Assembly: GCF_021491355.1 (NCBI RefSeq)
Contig: NZ_JAKENF010000008.1
Coordinates: 1-45,066 of the forward strand
Length of the DNA: 45,066 bases
Direction of reading: 5' to 3'
Source of the DNA: Alitabrizicola rongguiensis
GTDB lineage: Bacteria > Pseudomonadota > Alphaproteobacteria > Rhodobacterales > Rhodobacteraceae
Of the stretch, positions 33,670 to 43,285 are shown in pieces (position 1 is the stretch's first letter; each line of letters opens with the position of its first letter). The translations under genes were made by a program, and so were the position numbers. The notes under the pieces are model-generated. The model saw nothing but the letters and a program-made list of their open reading frames with translations. It was not told the DNA's origin and searched no databases.

Positions 33670-34487
33670 GGCGTCACCTTGCGGAAAGCGGCGATGGCAA
33701 GCCCAACCGTCGCGATGGGCCAAAGCAGGATCGACAGCAGCGATTGCCAGACTGGAATGCTGTTTGCCGCCCCGGCGGTGCCGGCGGCTGCAGCCGTCGC
33801 CTGCGAGGCGGCAAGGTTGTATAGCCGGAATGCATCGGCCGGGCTCGCCAGCAGGGCGACCGGAAAGATGTGGCGCGTGAAGACCCCGTCGCCGCTCGCC
33901 ACGATACCGGCGAGCAGGGCCAGGTCGTAAAGCACGACGGCCACAAGCCACAGGCCGACCGCCAGACCCGCAGCTCCGGAGGGCCGACGGGAAAGCGCCG
34001 ACAGCGCATAGCCAGCCCCAAGGAACGTCGCTCCCATAAGGACCGACGACCAGAATAGCCGCCAGAGAGCCGGGAGACCCTCGGCCGCATCGGTATCGGA
34101 AAAGAGCGCGGCAAAGGCCGCGATTCCGTAGCCGGAGGCAACGGCAAGCGCCAGGATCGCCAGATGCGCCAGGAGCTTGCCAAGAAGAATTTCAGCGCGA
34201 GAGACCGGGTAAGTCAGTAACAGCGGCAGAGTCCCCCGTTCAACTTCGCCGGCGATGGCGTCAAACGCCATCAGAAGAGCGATCAGCGGGACCAGATAGA
34301 CGGCAAGGCTGGTCAGGCTCGCCACGATCACCGAAAGCCGGTCAGCCCCGAGCGTGCCGGTCGGCGCAGATCCGGCAGCGGCCAGAACAAGCGAAAACAG
34401 TGCCATCATGGCGATCGAAATGGCGACCCAACGGTTGCGCGCGGCGATCAGGGCCTCGGTTCGGGCGGTGGAAAGAATGCGCTTCAT
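33666..34487 (-). CDS. nosY: NosY, permease of the NosDFY ABC complex
   Basis: An ABC-2 type membrane protein of 273 aa with about six helices, for example AISIAMMALFSLVLAAAGSA and SLAVYLVPLIALLMAFDAIA. It partners with NosF (ATPase) and NosD (periplasmic) in assembling the copper-sulphur CuZ centre of NosZ. It overlaps nosF and nosL by 4 bases at each end, a tight coupling. Confidence 0.93.
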   Translation of the reverse strand: MKRILSTARTEALIAARNRWVAISIAMMALFSLVLAAAGSAPTGTLGADRLSVIVASLTSLAVYLVPLIALLMAFDAIAGEVERGTLPLLLTYPVSRAEILLGKLLAHLAILALAVASGYGIAAFAALFSDTDAAEGLPALWRLFWSSVLMGATFLGAGYALSALSRRPSGAAGLAVGLWLVAVVLYDLALLAGIVASGDGVFTRHIFPVALLASPADAFRLYNLAASQATAAAAGTAGAANSIPVWQSLLSILLWPIATVGLAIAAFRKVTP

Positions 34488-35386
34488 GCGGCTGCCCCCC
34501 TGCTGAAATGGCTGTAGATGTCCTCAAGACTGGGGGGCTGAACCTCGACATCCGCGACCTTGTCACCAAGGGATGCGATCCGGGCGAGCAAGGCCAGTTT
34601 CTCGTCCTGTTGGCAGGCAAGATGCAGCGACCCGGCACGATGTTCAGCCTGCGGAAAGACCGCGGCAATCGCCGCCTCGGCCCCCGCAGCCGGAACGATC
34701 TGCACCGAGATCTGCAGCGCCGCCCGCCGGCGCAACTCGGTCAGGGTCCCTTCGGCAACGGCTATGCCCCGCGAGAGGATGACGATCCGATCCGTCCGCG
34801 CCTCGACCTCGGTCAGGGCGTGTGAGGACAGCAGGATACCCGCCCCCTCGGCTGCAAGGCCGTCGAGCAAAGCATAGAATTCGCGCCGGGATACGGGGTC
34901 CAGTCCCGAGGTCGGCTCATCGAGGATCAGCAGGCGCGGATGGCCGATCAGCGCCTGCGCCAGCCCGACCCTTTGCCGCATGCCTTTGGAATAGGTGCCG
35001 ATCCGCCGCTTCGCCGCTGCTTCCAGACCGACGCGGCTCAAGAGTGGCATGGCCTTGGATGCCGGTTCGCCCCGCAGGGCAAGGTAGTGACAAAGCTGCT
35101 CAAGCCCGGTCAGGGCCGGATGAAAGGCGACATTCTCGGGCAGATAGGCCACATGATTCCGGGCTTCGGTCGAACCGGGTGCCGCATCGTGGACCGTCAC
35201 CGTGCCCCCGTCATAGGGGATCAGTCCGAGCACGATCTTCATCAGCGTCGACTTGCCCGCGCCGTTGTGACCAAGCAGCGCCACACGTTCGCCGGAACCG
35301 ACGGTCAGCGACACATCGGACAGGGCCTTGAGGCCCGGATAGGATTTACTGAGAGACGAGACTGTCAGGATCGGCATCGGTTTCAT
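34484..35386 (-). CDS. nosF: NosF, ATPase of the NosDFY ABC complex
   Basis: A 300-aa ABC ATPase. Walker A is GHNGAGKST, the signature is YSKGMRQRVGLAQAL (YSKGM in place of LSGGQ, common in NosF) and Walker B is LLILDEPTSGLDP. ATG 35386 overlaps the end of nosD by 41 bases; ATG 35377 (MPILTVSSL) is an alternative and neither has a strong ribosome site, consistent with coupling to nosD translation. Confidence 0.93.
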   Translation of the reverse strand: MKPMPILTVSSLSKSYPGLKALSDVSLTVGSGERVALLGHNGAGKSTLMKIVLGLIPYDGGTVTVHDAAPGSTEARNHVAYLPENVAFHPALTGLEQLCHYLALRGEPASKAMPLLSRVGLEAAAKRRIGTYSKGMRQRVGLAQALIGHPRLLILDEPTSGLDPVSRREFYALLDGLAAEGAGILLSSHALTEVEARTDRIVILSRGIAVAEGTLTELRRRAALQISVQIVPAAGAEAAIAAVFPQAEHRAGSLHLACQQDEKLALLARIASLGDKVADVEVQPPSLEDIYSHFSRGAAA

Positions 35387-36683
35387 TAATGACTGCGCCA
35401 GTCCAGCGACCGGCGGCTGCCGCTTCCATCGTCGCGATCCTGTCGGACACGGCGATGACGGGCGGTGACATAAGGGGGTGGCTGTCCACCACGCCGCCCG
35501 GAAGCGTCGCGGGAAAGCTGGATTGGCTCCAGCGGATAAGCTGGACGGCAGGCGCGCCCATCAGCAGGCGCGCGGCAGGCTGCGACCACAGGACATGGTC
35601 CATCAAGTCGTTCGGGCGAAAGGCGCTGTCGGCAAGCCCGTCCCCGTTCAGGTCGAAGGCGGCGAGGTCGGACCAGAAGTTGCCCCGGCCTTCCAGGCTC
35701 CATTCAATGTCGCGGGTGCCGACGTACTTCACCTGGTTCTGGTTGCCGATGAAGGCATTCCCTGTCAGCGCGTTGCGCTCGGACCCCGCGGTGAAATGGA
35801 TGCCGATGCCGCAACCCTCGAACCGGTTACCGGCGATCAGGTTCTTGTTCGCATCGTAGATGAACAGGCATTTCTTCGTTCCGCCCCGCACCAGGTTGCC
35901 CACGAAATCGCCACTGTTGGCGGCGTTCAGCATCACGCCATGGTCGCGGTCGCCAAGGCTCATGTTGCCGACGAGTTCGACGTTGTTCGAGAACATGATG
36001 GCAAAGCCAAGGTGGTTCCCGATCGAGATGTTGCCGGATACCTCGCTGTCCTTCGTGTACATGTAGTGGACGGCGAAGCGCAGGTCGCGGAACAGGTTGT
36101 TGCGATAGATGTCCTTGGAAGAGGTGTTGGAAAAGATCCCGTCCCGGCCCCAACGGATGTCATTGCCCTCGATGATCAGACCCGGCGAATGCCAGACATA
36201 GACGCCATTGCCGCGATCCAGCATGCGCGGCGACTGGCGCCCCTCGATCACATTGTCCCGTACAACGCAGTCTGTGGCGCCATGAACGTCAACGCCATGC
36301 ATGTTGTCGATCAGGTGGTTGCCCTCGACAGTCACGCGGGCTGCGCCCTTGACGATCTTGACGCCCGCGTCGATCTGTTCGTTGCGACCGCCCGAACGGG
36401 TGATGGTCAGGCCGCGCAGGATGATATCGGTGCCAGTCGCCGTGATGACGCTGCCTGTATTGTGTCCGTCGATGAGGCTTCCGGGCTGGCCGTCGATGGT
36501 CAGGGGTTTGTCGATCACCACACCGCCGTCATAGGACCCGGCGCCGAGGCGTAGCACATCGCCGGGGGACGCCCCGGCGATGGCGGTTGCAAGAGATCCC
36601 GGCCCTGGCGCGACGATGACTTCCGCCGCCGACGCAAGGTCGGTGGCAAGCAGCAGAGCGATCAGGGCAAGAGCCGGGCGCAT
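35346..36683 (-). CDS. nosD: NosD, periplasmic copper-processing protein
   Basis: A 445-aa periplasmic right-handed beta-helix (CASH/PbH1 repeats) with a Sec signal (MRPALALIALLLATDLASA). Repeats such as VEGNHLIDNMHGVDVHGATD, VVRDNVIEGRQSP and LIAGNRFEGCGIGIHF run through residues 100-310. It interacts with NosFY and NosZ during CuZ assembly. It starts 3 bases after the nosZ stop. Confidence 0.94.
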   Translation of the reverse strand: MRPALALIALLLATDLASAAEVIVAPGPGSLATAIAGASPGDVLRLGAGSYDGGVVIDKPLTIDGQPGSLIDGHNTGSVITATGTDIILRGLTITRSGGRNEQIDAGVKIVKGAARVTVEGNHLIDNMHGVDVHGATDCVVRDNVIEGRQSPRMLDRGNGVYVWHSPGLIIEGNDIRWGRDGIFSNTSSKDIYRNNLFRDLRFAVHYMYTKDSEVSGNISIGNHLGFAIMFSNNVELVGNMSLGDRDHGVMLNAANSGDFVGNLVRGGTKKCLFIYDANKNLIAGNRFEGCGIGIHFTAGSERNALTGNAFIGNQNQVKYVGTRDIEWSLEGRGNFWSDLAAFDLNGDGLADSAFRPNDLMDHVLWSQPAARLLMGAPAVQLIRWSQSSFPATLPGGVVDSHPLMSPPVIAVSDRIATMEAAAAGRWTGAVINETDADPDSLVSQ

Positions 36684-36686
36684 CGG

Positions 36687-38633
36687 TCAGGAGGCCTTCG
36701 GTTCGACGAACATCCGACCGCGCATCTCCATGTGCAGCGCATGGCAGAACCACTGGCAATAGTACCAGTAGACGCCAGGATTTGCCGCAATGAAGGTCAC
36801 CGAAGCGGTTGCCTGCGGGCCGATTTCCATGGCGATGCCATGATTGCCAAGCGTGAAGCCATGGGTCAGGTCGTCGATGTCGTCGAGGTTTGTGACGATC
36901 ACCGTAACCTCGTCGCCCTGTTTCACCGTGAAGCTTTCCAGGGCAAAGGTCGGCGCCTGTGACGACATGTAGACCCGGACCTTGTTGCCGTCGCGGATGA
37001 CCGTGTCCTGCCAGTCGTCCAGGTTGATCTTGTCCGCCTCGGCCTGCTTGCGTACTTCCGCCCACATCGGATCGTTGCGATCCCAGACCGAACGGATGTT
37101 CGTCATCTTGGACGCATGTACGGCGATGGCATCATGGGGCTCGGCGAAGTTCGGACCGTCATGCACGACCACCATCTTGTCACCCGAGATGTCGATCAGC
37201 TGGTCGTTCTCGGGTTTCAACGGGCCGACGTTGATGAAGCGATCCTTGGAAAACTTGCAAAGGCACACGAGCCATTTTCCATCTGCTTCGAGCGTTTCCC
37301 CCATCGACGTCTTGAGGTGACCGGGCTGGTACTGCACGTCCACCTTGTCGAGGATCGGATCCACCTTCTCGCCGTTATAGGCGGCAATCGCCTTGTCGAT
37401 GTTCCACTTCACCACCTGGCTGTCGAGAAAGAGCGAGGTGAAGGCGTTGCCCTTGCCGTCGAAGGCGGTGTGCAGCGGGCCAAGGCCCAGCTCGGGCTCG
37501 GCCACGACGACGCTGCGCGGATCGGCGTCGGTGGCAAAGATCGTGTCGAGCTTCGTCACGTCGATCACCGTCACCGTCGGAGACAGCTTGCCGCCGATGC
37601 AAAGGTGCTTCTTGTCCGGCGCCATGTTGCAGCCATGCGGGTTGTTGGCGACCGGGATGTAACGGGTGTAGTTCTTGTTCTTGCCCTTGCGGCCGTCGAT
37701 GACCTTGCAGCCGTTCAGTTCCTGGAAATCGCCCGCCGCGATGCCCTTTTCGATCTCGGCGATGTTGAAGACCACGACATGGTCCATGTCGGCCGCCGTC
37801 ATGTCGGCCTGGGTCATCCCCATTTCTGAGTTGTACGAGGTCGAGAAGGCCCATTTGCCCTCATAGTCGGCGTCGGTGTTGTCGAGGTTACCCGACACCA
37901 GCACCTGCCACGCGACGCGCATCGTCTCGGTATCGACTGCGGTGAAGACGTTCACGTAGGTCGAGACGTCATCCATCGTGGTGCCGTCGTTGACCAGCGG
38001 CGCCTCATCCTCGCCGTTGCAGAACAGATAGTTCGAGGCCGGCCATTTCTGCGGCCGCATCCCGTGGATGGCCTTGGCGTTCGGGATCTCGAGCATCTTG
38101 TCGCATTTCATGACATCGCAACGCACCCGCGCGACGCGCGTGTTGGCCTTGTCGTTCATGAACAGGAAGCGGCCGTCATACTTGCCCTCGGTGAAGGACA
38201 TGTGGACGTGGTGAAGATCGCCGTTTTCGTGAACAACCTGACCGTTTGCGGCGAGGTAGTTCTTCGTCTTCTCGGTCATCGTTTCTTGCATGATCCGGCG
38301 GGATTCGTTGGTACGTCCCCAGCCGGTGGCCGAGCAGCGGTTGAATACCGGAACCCGCATAAGTTCACGCATCGACGGGATGCCGAGGATCCTCATCTCG
38401 CCCGTCTGGCCTGACGACCAGAAGCCGTAATACTCATCGAGCTGGCCCGGAGGCACGTTGAATTCTGCCTGCCCCGCGGCTTGCGCCGCACCGGCAGCCA
38501 GCGCCGACAGTCCGGCACCGCCGCCAAGCAGCGCCAGGCGCGATCCGCCGAAGGCGCCGGCAAGCGCCGCCCCGCCAACTGTCGCACCAAGAAGGCCGCG
38601 ACGGCTCAGTCCCTTCTGTTCCGTATCAGACAT
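36687..38633 (-). CDS. nosZ: Nitrous-oxide reductase NosZ, clade I (Tat-exported)
   Basis: The periplasmic multicopper enzyme that reduces N2O to N2; 648 aa with a twin-arginine leader ([13 protein letters not shown]). CuZ histidines can be read in [31 protein letters not shown] and EPHDAIAVH. The CuA site is Cys626, Cys630, His634 and Met637 in [12 protein letters not shown]. Tat export and length place it in clade I. Its start overlaps nosR by 8 bases. Confidence 0.97.
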   Translation of the reverse strand: MSDTEQKGLSRRGLLGATVGGAALAGAFGGSRLALLGGGAGLSALAAGAAQAAGQAEFNVPPGQLDEYYGFWSSGQTGEMRILGIPSMRELMRVPVFNRCSATGWGRTNESRRIMQETMTEKTKNYLAANGQVVHENGDLHHVHMSFTEGKYDGRFLFMNDKANTRVARVRCDVMKCDKMLEIPNAKAIHGMRPQKWPASNYLFCNGEDEAPLVNDGTTMDDVSTYVNVFTAVDTETMRVAWQVLVSGNLDNTDADYEGKWAFSTSYNSEMGMTQADMTAADMDHVVVFNIAEIEKGIAAGDFQELNGCKVIDGRKGKNKNYTRYIPVANNPHGCNMAPDKKHLCIGGKLSPTVTVIDVTKLDTIFATDADPRSVVVAEPELGLGPLHTAFDGKGNAFTSLFLDSQVVKWNIDKAIAAYNGEKVDPILDKVDVQYQPGHLKTSMGETLEADGKWLVCLCKFSKDRFINVGPLKPENDQLIDISGDKMVVVHDGPNFAEPHDAIAVHASKMTNIRSVWDRNDPMWAEVRKQAEADKINLDDWQDTVIRDGNKVRVYMSSQAPTFALESFTVKQGDEVTVIVTNLDDIDDLTHGFTLGNHGIAMEIGPQATASVTFIAANPGVYWYYCQWFCHALHMEMRGRMFVEPKAS

Positions 38634-40872
38634 TGGCTTTTCCTTTCTGGTTTGGATGGTTCTTCAGGCTCTCCGGGTTACGCAGCACCGGTGCTGCGTC
38701 GCCCACCGATGCGCGCCGCTTGTCCTTGCGGATCACGACCGGGCAGGTCTTGTGGCTTTGGTAGAGGACCTGGCAATGCAGGCAGTTCAGGCATTCGTTC
38801 GGGTTGATCTCGCCCGTCGGATGGATGGCCTGGACCATGCATTCGTTGCCGCAGGTCTGGCAGGGATTGCCGCACTCATGGTAGCGCTTGAGCCAGTCGA
38901 ACATCCGCATCCGCGCCGGAATCGCGAGCGCTGCGCCAAGCGGGCAGAGGTAGCGGCAGTAGAAGCGTTCGACGAACAGCCCCGCGGCCAGAAGAGCCAG
39001 CGCGTAGGCAACGAAAGGCCAGGCCCGCACGAATTTCAGCACGATGGCGGTCTTGAACGGTTCGACTTCCGCCAGATGCTCGGCCTGTTCGATCGACATC
39101 AGCGAAGCGCCGAACAGTCCAAGAAAGATTATATATTTCACTGGCCAGAGCCGCTCGTGCAGGCCCCAGGGCAGCGTCCATTGCGGAATGTGCAGGGCCT
39201 TGGCGAGGCGGTTCAGCAGTTCCTGCAGCGCACCGAAGGGGCAAAGCCAGCCGCAATAGGCCCCGCGCCCCCAGAAGATCAGCGCTGCCGCCAGCGAGAA
39301 CCACAGGATGAAAGTCAGCGGGTCGAGCAGGAAGGCCTGCCAGGAGAACCCCGTGACCAACGCCCCGAACAGCGCCATCAGGTTCACGACGGAAAGCTGC
39401 GCGTTGGCATACCAGCCAAGGAACACCAGCGTCACCGACAGGAAGCCGATGCGGAACCAGAAGAACACGCGATCGTTGCGCGTCATCCAGCCCTGGAAGA
39501 AGAAGGTCCCTGTCAGGACCAGAAGCATGGCCGACAGTCCGGCAATCTCGGCCCGCTTGTCGCGCCAGATCCGCTTCCAGAGGTTCTGCTGCGCCGTCCC
39601 CTCGTCCTGCGCAGCGACACCGGTTGCGGCTTCGGTCGCGGCGGACGTTTTCGATGCCGCGACGGCCACAGGTCGCAGGTATTGGGCCGGAAGCTGGTAA
39701 CCCAGGTCAAAGCTGGTAAAGACCTTGTCGATCGCGGCGACCTGCCGTTGCACCAGAAGCTGCAGGCGGAAGGGCTTGGCCGGATCGAACCCGCTGTCCG
39801 CCGGGATCCGGAAGAGATCAAGCTCCGAGAAACTGGGGGCGCCCTCTGCGGCCAGGGCATTCAGCCGCCGGTGATCGCGGTCATGGAACCGCACCGACAC
39901 ATCATCCTGGATCAGGACGATACGGTCGAAGATACCGCCACGCACATAGCCCGAGCCCTTGAAGGAATACTGCCCGCGCCCCGCGATCATCAGGGCGCTG
40001 TCACCCGGTTTGAGCCAGCCCGCGAGATTGCCGTATTCATCTGGCCCCAGCAGCGCCTTGCCGATGCCCGGCACGGAAACCAGTGCAGCCTGCATGTCGA
40101 TGAAGGTGGTCTCGGGCGGATCGGTCAGCGCCTTCGCGTCGGAACGCGGGTCGTTCAGGGCCCTAAAGGCCGCATTCACCTTACCCACATCCAGCGACAG
40201 GCGCCGCACGGTTCCGTCGCCCTCCATCGCGGTCCATGAGGCCGGGGCGGCCGCATCGGGATTGACCTCGACCGTGGGAGAGGTGGCGACTTCGGGCGCA
40301 AGACCGCCAAGCGAAAGGGCACGGGCGACCTTGATGCCCGACCGGATGATCGAGTCATCGATCACCATCACCGTAACAGTTGCGCCGGAGATGATGTCGA
40401 CATCATGCGACTTGCCACCCGACAAGGCTTCAGCCGCCAGATCGACGCCAACGAAGCTCTTCACCAGTGCCTTGATCTTGGCTTCCGGTATGCCGATCAG
40501 GACAATTGGCTCGGAATGCTTAAGAAGCCGGACACCCGAAATCTTCGCGTCCAGATCGATGGCCACCATCGTGTGGATCGGCTTGCCGGAATAACCGGTG
40601 GTGCCGACATAATCGGAGGTGACGAATACCCAGCCAATGGTTTCGCCTGCCTTCAGGACCGGCGCCGCCGCGACGTCGTCGCGGATCCGGCCAAACCCGT
40701 CCGCACCGGGAACGAATTCACCCGCAGCCACCTCGGGCAGATACTTGGCCAGGAACGAGCCCGCCTCTGCCAGTGCGGGGCAGGCAACGAGGAACCAGGC
40801 AATCAGGGCGACTGCAAGCCCTGCCGGCATGGCAAGACGACTGCGAATGGAGGGGAAACGGCTACGCGACAT
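38626..40872 (-). CDS. nosR: NosR, membrane flavo-iron-sulphur electron donor for NosZ
   Basis: A 748-aa membrane protein from [12 protein letters not shown] periplasmic FMN-binding domain follows the leader; the FMN-attachment Thr is probably the one in [14 protein letters not shown], modified by NosX. Then come several helices with the [14 protein letters not shown] motif, and two cytoplasmic [4Fe-4S] clusters in [15 protein letters not shown] and [11 protein letters not shown] plus KTCPVVI. It passes quinol electrons to NosZ and is needed for its expression and activity. Its start overlaps nosC by 11 bases. Confidence 0.95.
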   Translation of the reverse strand: MSRSRFPSIRSRLAMPAGLAVALIAWFLVACPALAEAGSFLAKYLPEVAAGEFVPGADGFGRIRDDVAAAPVLKAGETIGWVFVTSDYVGTTGYSGKPIHTMVAIDLDAKISGVRLLKHSEPIVLIGIPEAKIKALVKSFVGVDLAAEALSGGKSHDVDIISGATVTVMVIDDSIIRSGIKVARALSLGGLAPEVATSPTVEVNPDAAAPASWTAMEGDGTVRRLSLDVGKVNAAFRALNDPRSDAKALTDPPETTFIDMQAALVSVPGIGKALLGPDEYGNLAGWLKPGDSALMIAGRGQYSFKGSGYVRGGIFDRIVLIQDDVSVRFHDRDHRRLNALAAEGAPSFSELDLFRIPADSGFDPAKPFRLQLLVQRQVAAIDKVFTSFDLGYQLPAQYLRPVAVAASKTSAATEAATGVAAQDEGTAQQNLWKRIWRDKRAEIAGLSAMLLVLTGTFFFQGWMTRNDRVFFWFRIGFLSVTLVFLGWYANAQLSVVNLMALFGALVTGFSWQAFLLDPLTFILWFSLAAALIFWGRGAYCGWLCPFGALQELLNRLAKALHIPQWTLPWGLHERLWPVKYIIFLGLFGASLMSIEQAEHLAEVEPFKTAIVLKFVRAWPFVAYALALLAAGLFVERFYCRYLCPLGAALAIPARMRMFDWLKRYHECGNPCQTCGNECMVQAIHPTGEINPNECLNCLHCQVLYQSHKTCPVVIRKDKRRASVGDAAPVLRNPESLKNHPNQKGKANV

Positions 40873-41260
40873 GGGAAAGTTTCCAGACTGGGGGGCCGCG
40901 CGCCATCGGAATCGCAACCACGTGAAGAGCTGGGAGCCTTGTCCCCATTTCCGCCAAGGCTGTGGTACGGATCACGGTAGCGAACGTGATGTCCGGCCGA
41001 TCCGCGCTCAGGAACACCGCGCCCGCTGACAGGCAATCAGGACATCTTGAACACGCACCGTGATCCGGCGGAGTTGCTGGATTGCCGTCATTGTCCACGA
41101 AGATCATTTCGGAATCGCCATCAGAACAGATGACCATCGCGGTGAGGCCCAGGATCGCGACGCCCATGCGTATCTCGGCCTTGGCCGAAGACATCCCAAG
41201 CATTGCCAAGGCGACGCTGAGGCAAAGGCAGAGGGAGAATTGGGCGATGCGAGCGATCAT
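40862..41260 (-). CDS. nosC: NosC, exported CXXCXXC protein of the nos operon
   Basis: A 132-aa protein from ATG 41260 (MIARIAQFSLCLCL), with a hydrophobic leader ending SSAKA and a CSRCPDC motif about residues 67-73 in HGACSRCPDCLSAG, as described for NosC at the head of the Paracoccus nosCRZDFYLX operon. A TTG at 41278 would add six residues and is less likely. Function is not established; a metal or thiol role is plausible. It overlaps nosR by 11 bases. Confidence 0.8.
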   Translation of the reverse strand: MIARIAQFSLCLCLSVALAMLGMSSAKAEIRMGVAILGLTAMVICSDGDSEMIFVDNDGNPATPPDHGACSRCPDCLSAGAVFLSADRPDITFATVIRTTALAEMGTRLPALHVVAIPMARGPPVWKLSHVA

Positions 41261-41295
41261 GCCGACAGACCTACGCAAGCCTTTCCGGACGTTCC

Positions 41296-41309
41296 TTGAT
41301 TTGGGTCAA
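41296..41309. promoter_or_regulatory. FNR/NNR-type box between nosC and nsrR
   Basis: TTGATTTGGGTCAA matches the consensus TTGAT-N4-ATCAA with a single change (GTCAA). Its centre is 42 bases from the nosC ATG and about 102 from the nsrR ATG, so it can serve either divergent gene. A TAAAAT just to its right (41311-41316) could be a rightward -10. Confidence 0.75.
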
Positions 41310-41404
41310 ATAAAATGTCCTTTTTGAGCGCGCCCATTCGTCTCATTGCACCGCGCTGCCGTTGGGCGCTATCCACACGTCTGCAAGCCCAGAAGGTCGA
41401 GCAA

Positions 41405-41839
41405 ATGCGCCTTACAAAGTTCACCGATTACGCGCTGAGAGTGCTGCTGCTTGCCGCGAACAGGCAGGAAGACCGCATAACCATCGAGGATGCCGCGAAC
41501 TTCTATGACATCTCCCAATCCCACCTGAAGAAGGTGGTGATGGAGTTGTCACGGGCCGGATATCTCATCGGAACCAAAGGCCGGACTGGTGGCTTTCGCT
41601 TGGGCAAAGACCCCAAGGAAATCAACCTTGGCGACGTCCTGCGCTTGACTGAGACAGATTTCGGACTGTTCGAATGCCAGGTAGGCGGCGGCAGCTGTAT
41701 CATCCTGCCTTGCTGCAAGTTGCCGCTGGTAGCGAAACGGGCCGCAAGGGCATTTCTTGCGGTGTTCGACGAAGTCACACTCGCGGACGTGTTGTCCGAA
41801 CCAACCGCTTTCGCTCAACTGGGCTTGCCCGGAAAATGA
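41405..41839 (+). CDS. nsrR: Rrf2-family regulator, NsrR-like NO sensor
   Basis: A 144-aa winged-helix regulator from MRLTKFTDYALRVLLL. The helix region is DISQSHLKKVVMELSRAGYL and GRTGGFRLGK. Iron-sulphur cysteines are in ECQVGGGSCIILPCCKL: C-X6-C-X5-C plus one extra Cys next to the third, slightly different from the C-X4-C-X5-C of E. coli NsrR. It would repress target genes until NO destroys the cluster. It is divergent from nosC. A longer start at 41315 is unlikely. Confidence 0.87.
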   Translation: MRLTKFTDYALRVLLLAANRQEDRITIEDAANFYDISQSHLKKVVMELSRAGYLIGTKGRTGGFRLGKDPKEINLGDVLRLTETDFGLFECQVGGGSCIILPCCKLPLVAKRAARAFLAVFDEVTLADVLSEPTAFAQLGLPGK

Positions 41840-41916
41840 GGAGAGCAGCTGGTAGGGTCAGGACTCATTGAAGTTGCGCTTGCGGGATGATTCAGGCTCG
41901 GCAAGGAGACTGGACG

Positions 41917-41964
41917 ATGAGCAACCTTTGCTGGCTGACGGACGCGCAGATGGCACGGCTGTAG
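41917..41964 (+). pseudogene. First 15 codons of an IS5-family transposase, cut off by the IS3 element
   Basis: ATG at 41917 reads MSNLCWLTDAQMARL then TAG. This matches the usual start of IS5-family (IS427-type) transposases. The IS3-family inverted repeat begins at the next base, and no continuation of the IS5 gene exists on the other side at 43286. Confidence 0.65.
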
Positions 41965-41993
41965 TGAACCGCACCGGGTTTACCGGAGCCTGA
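41965..41993 (+). repeat. Left terminal inverted repeat of the IS3 element
   Basis: Begins TGAACCGCACCGGGTTT and pairs with 43257-43285 in 25 of 29 positions. Confidence 0.85.
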
Positions 41994-42003
41994 TTTGTGT
42001 CAG

Positions 42004-42909
42004 TTACGCGGCTATGGGTTCGGTTTCCGGAGCGGCATAGAAGTTGGCCTCGGCTTCAGTTGGCGGGACCTTCCCGATCGGCTCGAGGAGGTGGCGGTTG
42101 TTGAACCAGTCCACCCATCCGAGCGTCGCGTATTCCACGGCTTTTAAGCAGCGCCAAGGCCCCCGGCGGTGGATGACCTCGGCCTTGAACAGCCTGTTGA
42201 TCGTCGCGGCCAAGCCGTTGTCGTAGCTGTCGCCGATGCTGCCCACCGAGGGCTCAATCCCTGCTTCCGCCAATCGCCCAGTGTAACGAATGGACAGGTA
42301 TTGCGAGGCCCTGTCGCTATGGTGGACCAGCCCCATGTCCTTCCCAGGGCGGCGCTCATGCACCGCCTGTTCCAAGGCATCGAGGACAAACCCCGCATGC
42401 GCCGAGGTGCTGACACGCCAGCCGACGATCCTGCGGGCATAGGCGTCGATTACAAAGGCGACATAGACGAAGCCCTTCAAGGTGGCGACATAGGTGAAGT
42501 CGCTGACCCAGAGCAGGTTGGGTGCCGGCACCCGGAACTAGCGGTTCACCGTGTCCAGCGGACAGGGCGCCTTCTTGTCGGGGATCGTCGTCCTGTGCGG
42601 CTTGCCCCGGATAATGCCTTGAATACCCATGTCCTTCATCAACCCTGCGACTGTGTAGCGGGCGCCGTTGAAGCCCTCGCGGCGCAATTGATGCCAGACC
42701 TTGCGGATGCCGTAGACACGCCAGTTCTCCTCGAAAACACTTCGGATCTCAGGCCGCAGGGCCTCATCAGTGCGGGCACGGTCCGACAGGCGAGTTGGAT
42801 CAGCCCGCTTCGCCAGATGATCATACTAGGTGGAAGGGGCGATCGGCAGCACGTCGCAGATCGGCTTGACCCCATGCGCATTCCTGTGCGCTCCAATGAA
42901 ATCCACCAT
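42004..42909 (-). pseudogene. IS3 transposase orfB (DDE integrase), two amber stops
   Basis: Starting at ATG 42909, overlapping the orfA stop as TGATG in the -1 frame, 301 codons can be followed with two in-frame TAGs. One is at 42828-42826, where IS3 relatives have Tyr (STYYDH); one is at 42540-42538, where they have Gln or Arg (NR?FRVPAP). Downstream of the second, the integrase core is intact: WVSDFTYV (first Asp), HHSDRASQY (second Asp) and the final Glu in [11 protein letters not shown]. The protein cannot be made without suppression, so the element is probably dead. Confidence 0.85.
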
Positions 42910-43235
42910 CACTTCGACCGGCGGTCGAGCTCCGCCATCGCAAAATACGCTGACACCTTGCGAAGGATCTCGTTCGCCTGGCGCAGCTCGCGGTTCTCGC
43001 GTTCCAACGCCTTCAACTTCTCGGCCATCTCGGTCGGGATGCCCGCGCACTTGCCGCTGTCGACCTCGGCCTTCTTGACCCACTCGTTCAGCGTATGGAC
43101 AGAACAGCCGATCTTCGCCGCAATTGACACGATCGCCTGCCAGCGCGACCCATGCTGACACTCGTTGTCGAAGACGAGCCTCACCGCGCGTTCACGCACT
43201 TCACTGGAAAACTTGTTCGTCGTCTTGCTCATCAT
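42909..43235 (-). CDS. IS3 transposase orfA
   Basis: A 108-aa helix-turn-helix protein, [20 protein letters not shown] with [16 protein letters not shown], then a leucine-zipper-like [18 protein letters not shown] that normally mediates OrfA/OrfAB contacts. It is intact. In IS3 elements a -1 frameshift fuses it to orfB; the frames here are in the right relation, though I see no clear slippery A-run. Confidence 0.85.
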   Translation of the reverse strand: MMSKTTNKFSSEVRERAVRLVFDNECQHGSRWQAIVSIAAKIGCSVHTLNEWVKKAEVDSGKCAGIPTEMAEKLKALERENRELRQANEILRKVSAYFAMAELDRRSK

Positions 43236-43256
43236 GCTCCATCCTACTCAGGCGTT

Positions 43257-43285
43257 GGAGCCTCCGGCAAACCCGGTGCGGTTCA
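43257..43285 (-). repeat. Right terminal inverted repeat of the IS3 element
   Basis: Reverse complement begins TGAACCGCACCGGGTTT. Four of 29 positions differ from the left end. Confidence 0.85.

Larger units (their letters stand above)
41965..43285 (-). mobile_element. IS3-family insertion sequence, degenerate
   Basis: A 1321-bp element bounded by imperfect inverted repeats of 29 bases (25 identical) whose outer 17 read TGAACCGCACCGGGTTT, ending in the TG/CA typical of IS3. It holds orfA and an orfB with two amber stops. No direct target repeat is visible: TAG flanks the left and TTT the right. Confidence 0.85.

Noticed and set aside
38458-40239. 593-aa rightward open frame opposite nosZ and nosR
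   Set aside because: Antisense shadow of two unmistakable genes.
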